DNA from: CAYGLF01 sp964350945
GTDB taxonomy: Bacteria; Chlamydiota; Chlamydiia; Chlamydiales; JAAZZY01
DNA: 64,000 nucleotides
NCBI GenBank assembly: GCA_964350945.1
Contig: CAYGLF010000005.1
Span: 1 to 64,000 of the forward strand
Direction of reading: 5' to 3'
The number at the start of each line of letters is the position of its first letter. Positions within the stretch are counted from its first letter, which is position 1. Shown piece after piece: positions 53,133-61,419 of the stretch. A program made the translations under genes and the position numbers. The notes under the pieces were generated by a model. It did no database searches, had not been told where the DNA came from, and saw only the letters and a list, made by a program, of their open reading frames with translations.

Positions 53133-54260
53133 ATGTTAAAACCTTTCAGAGAATACCATCTCCTTCAATTATTTAACCAGCTGGATTCCTCTTGCCCCTT
53201 AGACCTTGCCATTAGTAAATATTTCAGAGCCCATAAAGCTCTGGGCAGTAAAGATCGAAAATTTATTGCTGAAACTTCTTATAAAATGATTCGTTGGCTT
53301 GGGTTGATTGATTACTTTATAACCGCCGACAAAAATTGGGAATCGCGCTTAGAGTCTGTAAAGCAACTGAACTTAGAACAGGCGCTGGAGCAACAACACA
53401 TTCCGATTCATATTCGCGCAAGCTTTCCCAAGGTGCTTTTTACCCAGCTGGTAAAGGACTTTGGAGAGGCTAAAGCTTTTGAAATTGGAGTCAAAAGCAA
53501 TCAAAGAGCTCCTCTAACGATTCGTATCAACGAACAAAAAATTACAAGAGAGATGTTTTTAGAACGCTTTAAAGTCGAATGGGACTTAACCGAGTGCAAC
53601 CATTCTTCAACAGGCGCCACATTGAAAGACCATCTTAACCTATTTCGCTCCGAAGCTTTCAAAGAGGGCCTCTTTGAAGTTCAAGATGAAGCGAGTCAAC
53701 TAACAGCACAACTTGTTGAAGCAAAGCCTCAACAAAAAGTTCTTGATTTTTGCTGTGGATCTGGAGGGAAGAGCCTTGCATTTGCCCCTGGAATGAAAAA
53801 CAGCGGCTGTATTTTTGCTCATGACATCCGTCTTGGAATCTTAAAACAAGCCAAAAAGCGTTTTAAACGAGCTGGAGTTCAAAACTACCAAATCGTAGAA
53901 CCGCAATCTACACAACTTAAACAACTCAAACAAAATATGGATTGGGTGCTCGTTGATGCCCCCTGCAGTGGGTCGGGGACCTATCGCAGAAATCCCGATC
54001 TAAAGTGGAAGTTTTCTGAAGAAATGCTAACCTCCATCACTCAACAGCAAAGAGAGATCTTTGATGAAGCCATCCAGTACCTAAAGCCGAAGGGTTACAT
54101 TGTCTATGCAACTTGCAGTCTCTTAAAAAGGGAAAATGAAGAGCAGGTTCAGTTTTTTATGGAAAAATATAAATTAAAATTGGCAAGTAATCCATTGAAT
54201 TCTTCTCAGGAATTAGATACCATGGACGGTTTCTATGGTGCTGTACTATGCAGGTGTTAA
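53133..54260 (+). CDS. RNA 5-methylcytosine methyltransferase (RsmB/NOL1-NOP2-Sun family)
   Basis: 375 residues. An N-terminal NusB-like/RNA-binding part is followed by the SAM domain: VLDFCCGSGGKSLAFAPGM, VDAPCSGSGTYRRNPDLKW and VYATCSLLKRENEEQV, containing the two cysteines used by m5C enzymes. rRNA is the likely substrate, but the exact base cannot be told. Divergent from lnt with a 29-bp gap. Confidence 0.87.
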   Translation: MLKPFREYHLLQLFNQLDSSCPLDLAISKYFRAHKALGSKDRKFIAETSYKMIRWLGLIDYFITADKNWESRLESVKQLNLEQALEQQHIPIHIRASFPKVLFTQLVKDFGEAKAFEIGVKSNQRAPLTIRINEQKITREMFLERFKVEWDLTECNHSSTGATLKDHLNLFRSEAFKEGLFEVQDEASQLTAQLVEAKPQQKVLDFCCGSGGKSLAFAPGMKNSGCIFAHDIRLGILKQAKKRFKRAGVQNYQIVEPQSTQLKQLKQNMDWVLVDAPCSGSGTYRRNPDLKWKFSEEMLTSITQQQREIFDEAIQYLKPKGYIVYATCSLLKRENEEQVQFFMEKYKLKLASNPLNSSQELDTMDGFYGAVLCRC

Positions 54261-54314
54261 CATGCAGGGTATGGCTTAATAATAAGAAACCTTTAAGAAG
54301 CAAGGAAAGTATCA

Positions 54315-55376
54315 ATGAAATCTCTAATTTTTAGCTTGTGTATCTCTCTAACAGCGCTTAGTGCTCAAAACCTCATCTCACCCTCTGCGGGGAATCGAAA
54401 TAAGCTTATTATTGAAAACAGAGTCCTCGCACGAATAGATGATCGGCCTATTTCTGTAATTGATGTGATGAAAAAAATGAGCATTCAGTTTTATCTAAAC
54501 TACCCCCACCTATTAGATTCTGAACTTTCCCGTTTCCAGTTTTATAAAGCTGTATGGAGAGACCAACTCGATAAAATTATTGATGATGACCTCATTGCTA
54601 TTGATGCCGACTTAAATAGTGTGACTATCAATGATGGAGAAGTCCGCCAAGAGCTAGAAAAACGATTTGGCCCACAAATTATTTTGACACTTGAAAAGAT
54701 TGGATTAACCTATGATGAAGCATGGAATATGGTAAAAAACGAAACGCTCGCTCAACATATGTTGTATCGCCATCTTTACTTCAAAGGGATCTGTAATTCT
54801 TCTGGGGTCAATGTCTCACCAAATGATCTTTTGACAGCATTCCATGAATATATGCACGAAAACAAAAAACCAGATCACTGGAAGTATCATATTATTTCTT
54901 TTACAGGACCCAATGCTCTTGAGAATGTCAGAAGCTCTCAAAGCGTAATTGATCAACTTCAAGGGGCTAAAAACTTCTCAACGCTTTCAATGAAGCTAAA
55001 GGATGCCATCAGTAATTTCGATGAGAAAAACATTACTATTTCTGATGAGATTGATTTGGCAAGCAATCAAATCCTGGAGTCTCATCGTAATATTTTACTA
55101 AGTTTAGACACCCATAACCTTAGCGAGCCTCTAGAGGAAACTAGTCGCGTCAATAACCAGCCTGTCTACCGCGTGTTCTATCTTTCAAGTTACTCTCCAG
55201 GTGGAGAGGTTAGCCTTTCAGAGGTTGAACAAGAGCTTATGAGACAGCTTCGCAATCAGAAGCATAGCAGTGAACAAATGAGCTATGTAACTTCTCTAAG
55301 GGAACGTTATGGATTAACAAAAGAAGCGATCAACGACTCCCTACCCCAAGACTTTGAACCCTTTCAAATTCGATGA
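54315..55376 (+). CDS. SurA-like periplasmic chaperone
   Basis: Signal peptide (MKSLIFSLCISLTALSA), then a SurA_N-type region: ENRVLARIDDRPISVIDVMK, RDQLDKIIDDDLIAIDAD and LEKIGLTYDEAWNMVKNETL. A central part with HWKYHIISFTG may be a degenerate parvulin domain with no clear catalytic residues. 353 residues. Its position directly upstream of rsmA, with ATGA overlap, recalls surA-ksgA linkage in other bacteria. A role in outer-membrane protein folding is inferred. Confidence 0.72.
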   Translation: MKSLIFSLCISLTALSAQNLISPSAGNRNKLIIENRVLARIDDRPISVIDVMKKMSIQFYLNYPHLLDSELSRFQFYKAVWRDQLDKIIDDDLIAIDADLNSVTINDGEVRQELEKRFGPQIILTLEKIGLTYDEAWNMVKNETLAQHMLYRHLYFKGICNSSGVNVSPNDLLTAFHEYMHENKKPDHWKYHIISFTGPNALENVRSSQSVIDQLQGAKNFSTLSMKLKDAISNFDEKNITISDEIDLASNQILESHRNILLSLDTHNLSEPLEETSRVNNQPVYRVFYLSSYSPGGEVSLSEVEQELMRQLRNQKHSSEQMSYVTSLRERYGLTKEAINDSLPQDFEPFQIR

Positions 55377-56221
55377 GCGTTGCAAGCCCCTCCATCCTAA
55401 AGGCGCTTTTAAGAGAAATTGATAAAAAGCCGTGTAAGTCTCTTTCTCAAAATTTCTTAATCGATCAAAACATCATTGATATGATCGTAAAAAGTGCGTG
55501 CTTAACACCTCAGGATACTGTCCTTGAGATTGGACCTGGGATGGGAGCTTTAACACAGTCACTTTTAAAAACCAATGCCACAGTCATTGCCGTTGAAAAA
55601 GATAATCGGCTAGTTCCTTATCTTCGAAAACAGTTTTGCTCTGAGAAACTCTCTGTTATCCAAGGTGACATTTTAACACTAAACCTTCAGAACCTTTTTA
55701 TTAAAAATAAAAAGATTAAAGTGATTTCCAGCCTACCTTATCAAGTAACAAGCCAAATTCTTGACAAATTCTGCCCTCTACACGAGAACATTTCATCACT
55801 TACTTTTATCATGCAAAAAGAAGTGGCCGAACGTATACAGGAGCCCCCTAACAGTAAAGCATACTCGTTTCTTTCTGTGTTCACTCATTTTTATGCACAC
55901 TGCCAAACTCTTTTTAATATTAGTCCTTCTTGTTTTTTCCCAAAACCTAATGTGCATTCTTCTGTTCTACAGCTAACACTTAAGCAACCACCAATAAAAA
56001 ACCATGAAGAATTTATTCATTTTGTAAAAACAGGCTTTAGCCAGAGAAGAAAACAACTCTCGTCTCTTCTTGGAGGCGACTCAAAACTAATTCAAGATCA
56101 AATCGAGCAGCTGGGGTTATCTAGGTATGCCCGTGCTGAAAATTTAGATGTAAAAGATTGGATGCAACTTTTTACATCCTGTACCCATCACTCACCTTTG
56201 GGAATAGATTTAACCCAATAA
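55373..56221 (+). CDS. rsmA: 16S rRNA dimethyladenosine transferase
   Basis: Dimethylates two adenines of the 3' helix of 16S rRNA. PCKSLSQNFLIDQNIIDMIV, TVLEIGPGMGALTQSLL and VISSLPYQVTSQILDKF are the family motifs, and the C-terminal helices carry GFSQRRKQLSSLLGG. 282 residues. Loss of RsmA gives kasugamycin resistance in other bacteria. Its 3' end overlaps the carboxypeptidase gene by 34 bp tail to tail. Confidence 0.96.
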   Translation: MSVASPSILKALLREIDKKPCKSLSQNFLIDQNIIDMIVKSACLTPQDTVLEIGPGMGALTQSLLKTNATVIAVEKDNRLVPYLRKQFCSEKLSVIQGDILTLNLQNLFIKNKKIKVISSLPYQVTSQILDKFCPLHENISSLTFIMQKEVAERIQEPPNSKAYSFLSVFTHFYAHCQTLFNISPSCFFPKPNVHSSVLQLTLKQPPIKNHEEFIHFVKTGFSQRRKQLSSLLGGDSKLIQDQIEQLGLSRYARAENLDVKDWMQLFTSCTHHSPLGIDLTQ

Positions 56222-57444
56222 TTAGCCAAAATAGCAACGACAGCCAATCCCAAAACTAATAAAAAATAAATCCAGAACTTGGATGAGTTTTTAAGAGAAA
56301 TTGCATTTTGTGCATATAGATTAACCTCTTTTAAAAGCACTCCATGTTCGTCTTTTAATTTTAGCTGCCCAACACAATCACCCTTAGCAATGGGAGGTTC
56401 ACAATCCCAATGAATTTCACCAGTCACTGATGGCTTTTCAGACGGAAAATACTTAACCCTTACATCTTCCTTCAAAAAAGCTCTCAAGGTCTTCTTCACC
56501 GCTTTTAGCTGATACCTAAACGGCTGTGCTCCACGCTTTAAATACAAATCATTCACCATTTCCTCTTGAAAGGCTTTCTCAAAAAGAAGCTTCGCGTCTT
56601 CAAACGCTTGATCAGCCTGAGAACACCGCATCAAAACAAGCACCAAGGAGCGATCTTGAAAATGAGCAGACTCTACTAAGCACATTTGAGCATCATTGTG
56701 CACCCCTGTTTTACCACCTGTAACAAAAGGACAAAAAAACCTATTTTCTGGACGAATCAGCAGATTGCTATTTGCAATCCAAGCATTTCCAGATTTTGCT
56801 AGGCTAGGTCGCTGATAACGGCTAGTTTGAATAATTTCACAAAACTTGGGATACTTAAGAGCTTCGTTAAAAATTAAAGCCATATCCGTTGCAGTGGTCA
56901 CGTGCTGTGGGAAATGTAACCCATGGGGGTTGCGGAACACAGTATGCTTACACCCTATTTCCTCTAGATAATCATTTAGATCGGACATAAACTGTGGGAT
57001 AGAGCCACTGACATACTTGGCAATGATATTTGCTGCGTCATTAGCTGAAACAAGCATCAATCCATATAAGAGCTCCTCTAAGGAGAGAGTGTCTCCCTTG
57101 GCTATAGACATGTGCGTCCCCCCTAATACCAGCCAGTGAGCGGGGTGCTTGTATTCCATTCCTTTTTGCATTTCAGAGGTAATCGAGCCCACACAGTCCT
57201 GATCTGCCTCTATTTTAATTTGCAAGTCGCCCCCTGCTTCTTTAAGGGCAAAAAGAGCAGTTGCCACTTTGGTCAGAGAAGCTGGAGGTGTGATTTGGTC
57301 AATATTTTTTTGATATAAAATACGCTGGTTATCTACATTTATTAAGATAGCAATATCTGAATGAATATCAAGATCTTGAATTTGAGCATCAAGTTTAAAA
57401 GCTAGAAACAGAAAAAGAATATTAAACCAGATAAAACGTTTCAT
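56188..57444 (-). CDS. D-alanyl-D-alanine carboxypeptidase (PBP5-like, with C-terminal domain)
   Basis: Signal peptide then SxxK ASLTKVATAL, SxN SANDAANIIAKY and KTG TGGKTGVHN. Beyond the catalytic part lies a beta domain with WDCEPPIAKGDCVGQLKL and a membrane anchor (FWIYFLLVLGLAVVAILANY). 418 residues. Trims pentapeptides, consistent with the chlamydial need for some peptidoglycan at division. ATGA overlap with the upstream paralogue. Possibly equivalent to dacF (CT551). Confidence 0.92.
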   Translation of the reverse strand: MKRFIWFNILFLFLAFKLDAQIQDLDIHSDIAILINVDNQRILYQKNIDQITPPASLTKVATALFALKEAGGDLQIKIEADQDCVGSITSEMQKGMEYKHPAHWLVLGGTHMSIAKGDTLSLEELLYGLMLVSANDAANIIAKYVSGSIPQFMSDLNDYLEEIGCKHTVFRNPHGLHFPQHVTTATDMALIFNEALKYPKFCEIIQTSRYQRPSLAKSGNAWIANSNLLIRPENRFFCPFVTGGKTGVHNDAQMCLVESAHFQDRSLVLVLMRCSQADQAFEDAKLLFEKAFQEEMVNDLYLKRGAQPFRYQLKAVKKTLRAFLKEDVRVKYFPSEKPSVTGEIHWDCEPPIAKGDCVGQLKLKDEHGVLLKEVNLYAQNAISLKNSSKFWIYFLLVLGLAVVAILANYWVKSIPKGE

Positions 57445-58340
57445 TTAGAGGTACTTTTAAATCCATGCTTGAATAGCTTAATAGCATCTTCATAATTTTT
57501 TGAACGCGTAGGAGATTGCAAAAGGACAACCACGAGTGTTTTATTCCCTTTTTTCGCAGCAACTACCAGTGTACTTTTAGCCTGGTTATTAAAACCTGTT
57601 TTTCCCCCCAATGCATATGGGTAATAGTAGCTACTTTCCTTAAACAGGAGTTTGTTGTAATTCTTAAGATATCGCTCGCCAGTTTTGTTGGTTGCCGGAA
57701 TCCTATATTGCTTTGTTTTGATAATTTCTCGCAGTTTTGCATTTTTGAGTGCTTCACAAGTCACTATGGCCATATCGTAAGCGGTTGTTGTATGGTTTGG
57801 AAAATGCGTCCCATGAGGGTTTTTAAAGTGGGTATTCTTACATCCTAGCTCTTTGAGATAGACATTCAATTCCTCCATAAAAAGCCCTACAGAGCCACTG
57901 ACATGCTTTGCCACCACATTTGAGGCATCATTAGCTGATTCAAGGAGCATACCGTAAAACAGATCCTGCAACCTCATTTTCTCACCCTTGTGAATCTTAA
58001 TATGTGTTCCACCTAAAACCAGCCAGTGCGAAGGATATTTGTACTTGGAGTCAATTGCAAATTTTTTACTAATCGAACCGATGGTATCTTGATCTGCTAC
58101 AGCATAACTAGACCATATATTAGGAGACTTTTTTAAGGCATAAAGAGCTGCAGGTAACTTTGTTATACTTGCCGGGTGATGGATTTGAAAGGCATTTTTC
58201 TGATACAGGATCTTTTTGCTATCTACATCCATTAAGATAGCAGCTCCAGAGTGAAGCTGTAGAGAGGTTTGTTTAGAGAACAAGAAATGAGGGGTCGCAG
58301 TCAGAACAGCAAAAACAGTTAAAAAAAAAGCCCTCTTCAC
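57441..58340 (-). CDS. D-alanyl-D-alanine carboxypeptidase, short paralogue
   Basis: A catalytic core only: signal peptide, SxxK ASITKLPAAL, SxN SANDASNVVAKHV, KTG GGKTGFNNQA. 299 residues, lacking the beta domain and anchor of its neighbour, so probably soluble in the periplasm. Starts at GTG with AGGAGG 10 nt upstream. Close similarity across the motifs shows tandem duplication; its sequence KYPSHWLVLGGTHIKI mirrors KHPAHWLVLGGTHMSI next door. Confidence 0.9.
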   Translation of the reverse strand: MKRAFFLTVFAVLTATPHFLFSKQTSLQLHSGAAILMDVDSKKILYQKNAFQIHHPASITKLPAALYALKKSPNIWSSYAVADQDTIGSISKKFAIDSKYKYPSHWLVLGGTHIKIHKGEKMRLQDLFYGMLLESANDASNVVAKHVSGSVGLFMEELNVYLKELGCKNTHFKNPHGTHFPNHTTTAYDMAIVTCEALKNAKLREIIKTKQYRIPATNKTGERYLKNYNKLLFKESSYYYPYALGGKTGFNNQAKSTLVVAAKKGNKTLVVVLLQSPTRSKNYEDAIKLFKHGFKSTSK

Positions 58341-58414
58341 AAATGAAAATCCTCCTAGCTACTTATAGTTATACTTTTATAGTTTCTTTTTTTTTTTATC
58401 AATTAAAAAAGGAT

Positions 58415-58442
58415 TCCATATCAATAAGATATGGATTTTTTT
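58415..58442. terminator. Hairpin between divergent genes
   Basis: TCCATATC (58415-58422) and GATATGGA (58428-58435) pair around AATAA, followed by T7; on the other strand CCTTTTTT follows at short distance. It lies upstream of the candidate promoter at 58458 and has no gene on the plus strand to end, so its use is unclear. Confidence 0.45.
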
Positions 58443-58457
58443 CACTCCGAATTAAAG

Positions 58458-58486
58458 TTAACTGGACAGAAAAAAAAAAGTGCAAT
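58458..58486 (+). promoter_or_regulatory. Candidate promoter of the small acidic protein
   Basis: TTAACT (58458-58463) and TGCAAT (58481-58486) are separated by 17 bp containing an A10 tract, 57 bp before the start codon. Confidence 0.3.
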
Positions 58487-58542
58487 ACAGGATTGAGTAG
58501 AGAGACCAACAATAAGCCTGGTGCTTTGAAAAGGAGAAGAAG

Positions 58543-58968
58543 ATGATCAATCCATCACAGCTCGAAGAGTATTATACCAAGTATACGGAAGACTTAGCAA
58601 AGTGGGCTCCTGATGGCATCGCTAAAATTGATCTGTCATTCCTACAATCTCTAGACCTACTGCACTGCAGTGACTTAGAAATGGAAGATGCTGAGCAAGA
58701 ACTCACCCAAATGTTCAATATTATTGAATCTCCCGATAAAATTAGTCTTTACAACAACGAATTTGTAATCTGGATTGTCCCAGACCTTGTAGAAAACGTA
58801 CCAGTTACTTTTGCTCTTATTGCTCAACAACATGAACAGGAGCTTCAATTAGAGATGGTGCTATCAATAGGAGGTCCTTATAATACCCCACGTCTAGTTC
58901 TTAAAATTCTGCAAAAGCTTTTGCAAGATATTCAGGATAACGACAAAGCAATCAATCGCTTAAAATAA
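58543..58968 (+). CDS. Small acidic protein, possible type III secretion chaperone
   Basis: 141 residues, acidic, with no signal peptide. A helical N-terminus (NPSQLEEYYTKYTEDLAKWA), a central strand region (KISLYNNEFVIWIVPDLVEN, FALIAQQHEQELQLEMVL) and a C-terminal helix (RLVLKILQKLLQDIQDND) fit the size and alpha-beta-alpha layout of CesT/SycE chaperones. No specific family is recognised and no secretion gene is adjacent, so the role is tentative. AGGAG-type purines (AAAGGAG) precede ATG 58543. Confidence 0.4.
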   Translation: MINPSQLEEYYTKYTEDLAKWAPDGIAKIDLSFLQSLDLLHCSDLEMEDAEQELTQMFNIIESPDKISLYNNEFVIWIVPDLVENVPVTFALIAQQHEQELQLEMVLSIGGPYNTPRLVLKILQKLLQDIQDNDKAINRLK

Positions 58969-58969
58969 A

Positions 58970-58991
58970 GTGGACGCGTTCAAGCGCCCAC
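58970..58991. terminator. Bidirectional hairpin between convergent genes
   Basis: GTGG-A-CGC (58970-58977) pairs with GCG-C-CCAC (58984-58991) with one mismatch. On the minus strand TTTATTTT follows; on the plus strand CTTCTT. It separates the acidic protein gene from hsp20. Confidence 0.55.
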
Positions 58992-59003
58992 CTTCTTAAA
59001 GAC

Positions 59004-59468
59004 TTAAGCTTTATGGTCGATCTCATGAATTGGCACATTTAAGATTGAGTGCGCTCCCTCATCGAGCATAAATGAAATGGCTAGCTTTCCATCCGCACAA
59101 GAGGCTGAAACACTCTCTAAATTTGCTTTCTGTGGAATAAAAAGCTGAAATTTGTGGCTCACTTGCCCTTTGTGATGCCACACTACTTTCTCATCATCCT
59201 CTTTAGCTGCCTGCTGAGCTCTTTTAGCATCTACCTTCAAAGTACGTGTGTCCTTGTCGATCGTTGCTGAAAGATCTTTCTCTGAGAATCCGGGTACTGC
59301 TACCTCGACAATGTACTTTCCATCTTTCTCATATATTGAATAGTGACTACTCCCTTTAAAGGAACACTCCCCAAAGTGCTGCAGAGGGATTTCTTTTAAG
59401 TCATAGGGATCACCCCATGATGTCAACGAACTCTGAAAAAAATTATCAAATAACTGTACATTACTCAT
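59004..59468 (-). CDS. Hsp20/alpha-crystallin small heat-shock protein
   Basis: ATP-independent holdase. The crystallin core runs from YSIYEKDGKYIVEVAVPGFS to LAISFMLDEGAHSIL; the family's C-terminal IxI is replaced by NVPIHEI. 154 residues from ATG 59468, which has GAGG 5 nt upstream. A promoter at 59511-59540 precedes it, with no CIRCE element seen. Confidence 0.85.
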   Translation of the reverse strand: MSNVQLFDNFFQSSLTSWGDPYDLKEIPLQHFGECSFKGSSHYSIYEKDGKYIVEVAVPGFSEKDLSATIDKDTRTLKVDAKRAQQAAKEDDEKVVWHHKGQVSHKFQLFIPQKANLESVSASCADGKLAISFMLDEGAHSILNVPIHEIDHKA

Positions 59469-59510
59469 ATTAACCTCAGCGATTGTTAGTGGTTTAAAAA
59501 AAACAATTAG

Positions 59511-59540
59511 ATGATAGGAGCACAATCCCTTTTAAATCAA
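59511..59540 (-). promoter_or_regulatory. Promoter of hsp20
   Basis: On the minus strand TTGATT (59540-59535) and TATCAT (59516-59511) are 18 bp apart, 43 bp before the start codon. Confidence 0.45.
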
Positions 59541-59614
59541 TCCCCAACACAATACCCCTTTTGGGCATTTCGTAATAAATATCTCTAAGTGACTTATAAA
59601 AAATAAATTAGAAA

Positions 59615-60190
59615 TTACCAACCATCGACAACATAGTCTACAATTTGTTTTGCAATCTGTTGGTTAAGAGGAGTTTCAGCAATGTCTTGCGCATTTTCTG
59701 AAAAATTAAACTGCCCCAAAGAGAATCCAACCAGGTTGTCAACGCTGTATTCAGGGTCAAAATTATAGGTTACGCTTGTCGACAGATCGGCAGGCCCTAA
59801 AATCACTTTCTGCGTTTCCTCATCTACCACAGAAATTTTCACCAAAATGCTCAAGCGCCTTTCGTTGGGCACCATCCATCTTTGAATATCATTCTCTTTA
59901 TTATAGAAGCGGTCATAACCTATATCTTCATTCTTAAACCCTAAGATTTTTACATGAAGTGAAAGTTCCCCATCACGTTCGCAAGTACTCAGTAAACCAG
60001 ACTCTGAGATTTCTTGCGTCAACACAGAGGTTAGTTGCCCATCTAAGTCCCCTTCTACAAATGGAACAGTCATTGTTTGATACTTACAAAGAGGGCTGCT
60101 TTTCACAGCACTGCTGTAACCGCACCCCCCTAAAAAAAGAGTACTGAGACAAACTAGTACACCTAGTAGGCTACTTAAGAAGCTCACCAT
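59615..60190 (-). CDS. LptE-like outer-membrane lipoprotein
   Basis: Signal peptide with lipobox LFLGGCGYSS, the CGY start being typical of LptE, then TVPFVEGDLDGQLTSVLTQE and LSILVKISVVDEETQKVILG, an alternating beta/alpha pattern. 191 residues. LptE plugs the LptD barrel to insert LPS. Overlaps the upstream BamD-like gene by 20 bp, indicating co-expression of envelope assembly factors. Homology is judged by layout and the lipobox only. Confidence 0.6.
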   Translation of the reverse strand: MVSFLSSLLGVLVCLSTLFLGGCGYSSAVKSSPLCKYQTMTVPFVEGDLDGQLTSVLTQEISESGLLSTCERDGELSLHVKILGFKNEDIGYDRFYNKENDIQRWMVPNERRLSILVKISVVDEETQKVILGPADLSTSVTYNFDPEYSVDNLVGFSLGQFNFSENAQDIAETPLNQQIAKQIVDYVVDGW

Positions 60191-61148
60191 TGACCTTCAG
60201 CTCATTAAGCTCGCTCTCCAAGTGCTCTAAACGGGTTTTACATAGACTCGTTGAATGAGCATCTGGAAACTTTTCAATAGCAGTGACATAGTATATCACA
60301 GAAGCCTTAGGTTTATGGGTTCGCTCATAGAACATCCCTATATCATAAAGACCCTTAGCGTGTATTTCCTTCATCTCTTCAAAGTAATGCTTCACCTTTT
60401 CAATGCGTTCATCACGGGGAAAATTTTGAGTGAATTTTTCAAGATTTAGCTGGGCTAGATCCATAAGATCTGAGTTTCTATATTCAGAGTGACTTTGAGC
60501 GAAGTAAATCTCTCCTATTGAAATATAACCCTCTGGCGCTAAGGAATTTTTAGGAAACATTTTAATTAAACTTTGAAAGCACTCTAGTGCAGTTTTGTAA
60601 TCACGCATCTTTTTTAAAAGAGAGCCTTTTTCATAGTAGGCATGCGCTGCAAGATCATGACTTGGCACCATTTCAATAATTTCTTCATAAATTTCTAGAG
60701 CATCTTCTTTAGCTGAGGCCCACTTAGGAAATTTTTCAGAATCAAATAAGTGTTTTTTTGCCCCGTCTCTAAACTTATTTGCAATTGCAAGTTTATAATT
60801 CAAAGAATCTTCAAAAAACTTGAGTTTAAATTTACTGCTCAGGTACTCAGTGAGCATTTTATTGGAGGTATGATACTCTCCTAAGTGATAGTTGCAGACT
60901 GCTTGAAAATACAAAGCATCTTCAAATACCTGAGAGTCCTTATAGTATTCTCTTATCGAAGAAAAGTTTTGCAAAGCTACATTCCAGTCTTTATTCTCCA
61001 TTTTTTGGACACCGGCATTAAAAAATGCCATGTCCGATATTTCGACATTCTTCAAACTCGAATCAGAGCCTGCACCTTCAACTTCAGAACTTATAAGCAG
61101 TTGGCTTCCAATTAGAAAAACCAAAACAAAACACATTTTTAACTTCAT
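60171..61148 (-). CDS. BamD-like TPR protein
   Basis: Signal peptide (MKLKMCFVLVFLIGSQLLIS) then about six TPR-like helix pairs: DWNVALQNFSSIREYYKDSQ, AHAYYEKGSLLKKMRDYKTA, LAPEGYISIGEIYFAQSH. 325 residues. The pattern fits BamD/YbgF outer-membrane assembly factors, but no lipobox cysteine follows the signal, unlike typical BamD. ATG 61148 with GAGG 7 nt upstream is chosen over GTG 61154. In C. trachomatis predicted outer-membrane proteins likewise follow dnaE. Confidence 0.65.
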   Translation of the reverse strand: MKLKMCFVLVFLIGSQLLISSEVEGAGSDSSLKNVEISDMAFFNAGVQKMENKDWNVALQNFSSIREYYKDSQVFEDALYFQAVCNYHLGEYHTSNKMLTEYLSSKFKLKFFEDSLNYKLAIANKFRDGAKKHLFDSEKFPKWASAKEDALEIYEEIIEMVPSHDLAAHAYYEKGSLLKKMRDYKTALECFQSLIKMFPKNSLAPEGYISIGEIYFAQSHSEYRNSDLMDLAQLNLEKFTQNFPRDERIEKVKHYFEEMKEIHAKGLYDIGMFYERTHKPKASVIYYVTAIEKFPDAHSTSLCKTRLEHLESELNELKVNGELLK

Positions 61149-61419
61149 TCTCACACCTCTGTCTTTAGATCGCTTGGGGTCTTTGAATCGACTAAATATT
61201 AAATAATGAATACTTTAGGAAGTTAGGTAGTTCCACTAAGAAGATTCATTATAATACTAAACTTACTACAGTCGAGCAACGTCACATAAGTGATATCTCA
61301 ATATCAAATATAATTTCCCATAAATTTGACACATTTTACCTGATGATCATTTAAATCAGCAACTATCTTTAGACTCCAAGATAAATTAATGTGTAAATAG
61401 GGGTTGGGGTAAATAGCAT
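61149..61419. other. Intergenic region with promoter for the BamD-like gene
   Basis: On the minus strand TCGACT (61275-61270) and TATAAT (61253-61248) are 16 bp apart, about 95 bp before the start. It shows that the BamD/LptE pair is transcribed apart from dnaE. No gene or terminator is clear in the rest. Confidence 0.45.

Noticed and set aside
58343..58546. 67-codon frame between the carboxypeptidase and acidic protein genes
   Set aside because: Runs through the hairpin at 58415-58435 and the candidate promoter; its composition mirrors A/T tracts.
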